Positions 46,529 through 48,536 of a DNA stretch of 48,536 nucleotides are shown one piece after another. Below the pieces are notes generated by a model. The model was not told the DNA's origin and searched no databases. It worked only from the letters and a program-made list of their open reading frames with translations. Position 1 is the stretch's first letter. Each line of letters starts with the position of its first letter. The stretch spans positions 1 to 48,536 of the forward strand of contig CALDDM010000003.1 in assembly GCA_937936355.1 (NCBI GenBank), given 5' to 3'. This DNA is from Minisyncoccota bacterium (GTDB lineage: Bacteria > Patescibacteriota > Minisyncoccia > Moranbacterales > GCA-2747515). A program made the position numbers and the translations under genes.

Positions 46529-47566
46529 ATGTTGCAAGATATTAGAAAAATTGACTTGACTGATAAACGCGTTATCATGCGTGCAGACTTTAACATTACA
46601 CTCGATGATCAGGGCGACGTTAAGGATCGACACAAGGTAGAGGCTGCACGTGCTACGGTAGATTATGTGCTATCCCATCCTGGAGTGACGCTTGCGATCA
46701 TGTCGCATATGGGACGGCCCACAGGTCCAGATGATAAGTCATTTTCTCTCGCCCATCTTCGCGATGATGTTAGTGCCATCTTGGACCGACCTGTTCGTAT
46801 TGCTTGTGATTGTATTGGTGTCTGTGTGAGCGGTGGCATTGAAGACCTGCCAGATGGTGAAATTCTTCTGTTGGAGAATTTGCGTTATCATGATGGTGAG
46901 AAGGGTAATGATGATTATTTTGCGCAGCAGCTTGCAGCTCCATTCGATATTTATATCAATGAGGCCTTTAGCGTTTGTCACCGTGGACATGCGTCTGTGG
47001 ATGCTATAACGAGACATATTCCTAGTTATGCTGGTATATGGCTTCAGGGTGAGGTAGAAACTTTGACGAAGGTGCGTGATGCTGTAGATCAACCAGCGGT
47101 TGCAATTATAGGTGGCGCAAAGATAGAAACAAAGATTCCGTTGATTAGTGCACTTGAGCAAACATATAGTGCTGTGCTTGTAGGTGGTCGCACAGCTGTC
47201 GAAGCAATGGATGAGAGTCTGGTTTTCAGTGAGAAGGTGATGTTGCCGACAGACTTTGCTGGCGCTGAAAAATTTGATATTGGATCAGAGACGGTGAAGG
47301 ATTTCGTTCATCGTATAGCACAGGCAAAGACTGTGATCTGGAATGGGCCGATGGGGAAATTTGAGGAGAGGCCCTATGATAAGGGAACGGTAGCAATTGC
47401 ACGCGCGATTGCTGATAATCCTGATGCGTTTAGTGTTGTTGGTGGCGGTGAGAGTGTTCAGGCACTTAGGCAAACTGGTTTACAAAACCACGTGAGCTTT
47501 GTTTCGACAGGTGGTGGTGCAATGCTTGCTTTTCTTGCAAATGAGAATATGCCAGGATTGGGATAA
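46529..47566 (+). CDS. pgk: Phosphoglycerate kinase
   Basis: KRVIMRADFNITLDDQG...MSHMGRPTGPD...LLLENLRYHDGEKGND...VIWNGPMGKFE...HVSFVSTGGGAMLAFL. Confidence 0.94.
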   Translation: MLQDIRKIDLTDKRVIMRADFNITLDDQGDVKDRHKVEAARATVDYVLSHPGVTLAIMSHMGRPTGPDDKSFSLAHLRDDVSAILDRPVRIACDCIGVCVSGGIEDLPDGEILLLENLRYHDGEKGNDDYFAQQLAAPFDIYINEAFSVCHRGHASVDAITRHIPSYAGIWLQGEVETLTKVRDAVDQPAVAIIGGAKIETKIPLISALEQTYSAVLVGGRTAVEAMDESLVFSEKVMLPTDFAGAEKFDIGSETVKDFVHRIAQAKTVIWNGPMGKFEERPYDKGTVAIARAIADNPDAFSVVGGGESVQALRQTGLQNHVSFVSTGGGAMLAFLANENMPGLG

Positions 47567-47583
47567 GGGGTCGATGGGTCTCA

Positions 47584-47603
47584 AGAAGACGTATGTCTTC
47601 TGT
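47584..47603 (+). terminator. Hairpin after pgk
   Basis: agaagacgtatgtcttct. Confidence 0.5.
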
Positions 47604-47620
47604 TGGTAGGTGTAAGTTGG

Positions 47621-48536
47621 ATGTCATATAAAACAAAAAAAATGCCAAAAAAAACAAAAACAAAACCCCTCAATAGTCTCCTTGTAACATTCTCCCTCCT
47701 CTCTATCATCGCAGGACTTTTTTTTGCAGTCCAAAAAAACGCTTGGCCCCCAACGCTCTCCCTGTCTGATGCAACGCTCTACAATGATATTCTCGTCAGA
47801 GCAAAGGGATCTACCGGAAATGAGATTATTGAACTCAGAATCAATGGAGAGGTCGTCAAAACAATAAAACTCACTAAGCAAAAGAGAAACTATGCGTTCC
47901 GTCCACAACAGGAAATGTCTCTTGATACTGTAGAGGTTTTCTTTACAAATGATCTTTACGATCCGATAAATAAAATCGACTACAATGCCCACATTGACTT
48001 CATCAAGGTCAATGGCAAAAAATACGAAACAGAACATCCAACAACACGCTCAAAAGGGTCGTGGGTGCGCAGTACCCGCTGCACACAAGAGATTAGTCCG
48101 CAATCAGAAACACTTCACTGCAATGGCTACATGCGCTACAACGTCCCCAAAGACACAATCATCGGACAGCAAAGATCAGACATCACTATCACAGACATCA
48201 CTGTTGTGCCAACAGAGTCAGAAGCAAAAATGACATTCACAGCATCAGAAAAAGTCCAAGCATTTGTCCTCTATGGCACGCAAGATCTTTCAAATCGTGG
48301 ACCACACGAAAAGTCTTTCACATACGATAAACATGTCCAAACACTTAGAAACTTAGCACCAAACACCACCTACAAATACCGCATTCGTGTCAACAACAAA
48401 GAAGGTGTCTTTGCGATCCATAACGGCACTTTTACAACAGAAGGAGAACCAGGACAGCCACCCGTCTGTGGTAATGGAAAGCTTGAGGCAAACGAGCAAT
48501 GTGATGATGGCAATGAAGCGGCAAATGATGGTTGCT
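47621..48536 (+). CDS. Exported multidomain surface protein (carbohydrate-binding-module-like + Fn3-like + Myxococcus-type Cys-rich repeat), truncated by the window edge
   Basis: Open to the window end: MSYKTKKMPKKTKTKPLNSLLVTFSLLSIIAGLFFAVQ... ILVRAKGSTGNEIIELRINGEVV...VFFTNDLYDPINKIDYNAHIDFIKVNGKKYETE...LRNLAPNTTYKYRIRVNNKEG...VCGNGKLEANEQCDDGNEAANDGC. Not in the supplied ORF track. Confidence 0.85.
   Translation, partial: MSYKTKKMPKKTKTKPLNSLLVTFSLLSIIAGLFFAVQKNAWPPTLSLSDATLYNDILVRAKGSTGNEIIELRINGEVVKTIKLTKQKRNYAFRPQQEMSLDTVEVFFTNDLYDPINKIDYNAHIDFIKVNGKKYETEHPTTRSKGSWVRSTRCTQEISPQSETLHCNGYMRYNVPKDTIIGQQRSDITITDITVVPTESEAKMTFTASEKVQAFVLYGTQDLSNRGPHEKSFTYDKHVQTLRNLAPNTTYKYRIRVNNKEGVFAIHNGTFTTEGEPGQPPVCGNGKLEANEQCDDGNEAANDGC

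Overview
The window looks chromosomal. It uses the standard bacterial code, shows dense operons, and resembles a Patescibacteria/CPR-type gene set (an inference, not proven). Conserved anchors are truB, a CIRCE-hrcA-grpE-hsp20-dnaK heat-shock locus, rpsL-rpsG-fusA, ndk, trhO, scpA-scpB, a D,D-carboxypeptidase, mraY and pgk.

The main accessory region is the left ~5 kb. It starts at the C-terminal end of an IS30-like transposase. It continues as seven unrelated small single-ORF units, all on the minus strand, separated by a recurring ~31-nt motif coupled to hairpin terminators. This is integron-like or immunity-array-like architecture, but no canonical attC site or integrase is visible.

Other notable features: a Nudix-GrpE fusion ORF inside the heat-shock locus; a membrane-anchored Clp/Hsp100-type AAA+ ATPase with a degenerate first ATPase domain; a lone KAP-type P-loop NTPase downstream of dnaK; three tandem divergent paralogues; an ion channel without a TVGYG filter; a small gene frameshifted at a C6 tract; and an abrupt strand-composition flip near 47.6 kb. 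The flip coincides with an edge-truncated multidomain surface-protein ORF that is absent from the supplied ORF track.

All calls come from reading the sequence and translations. No database or structure search was run.
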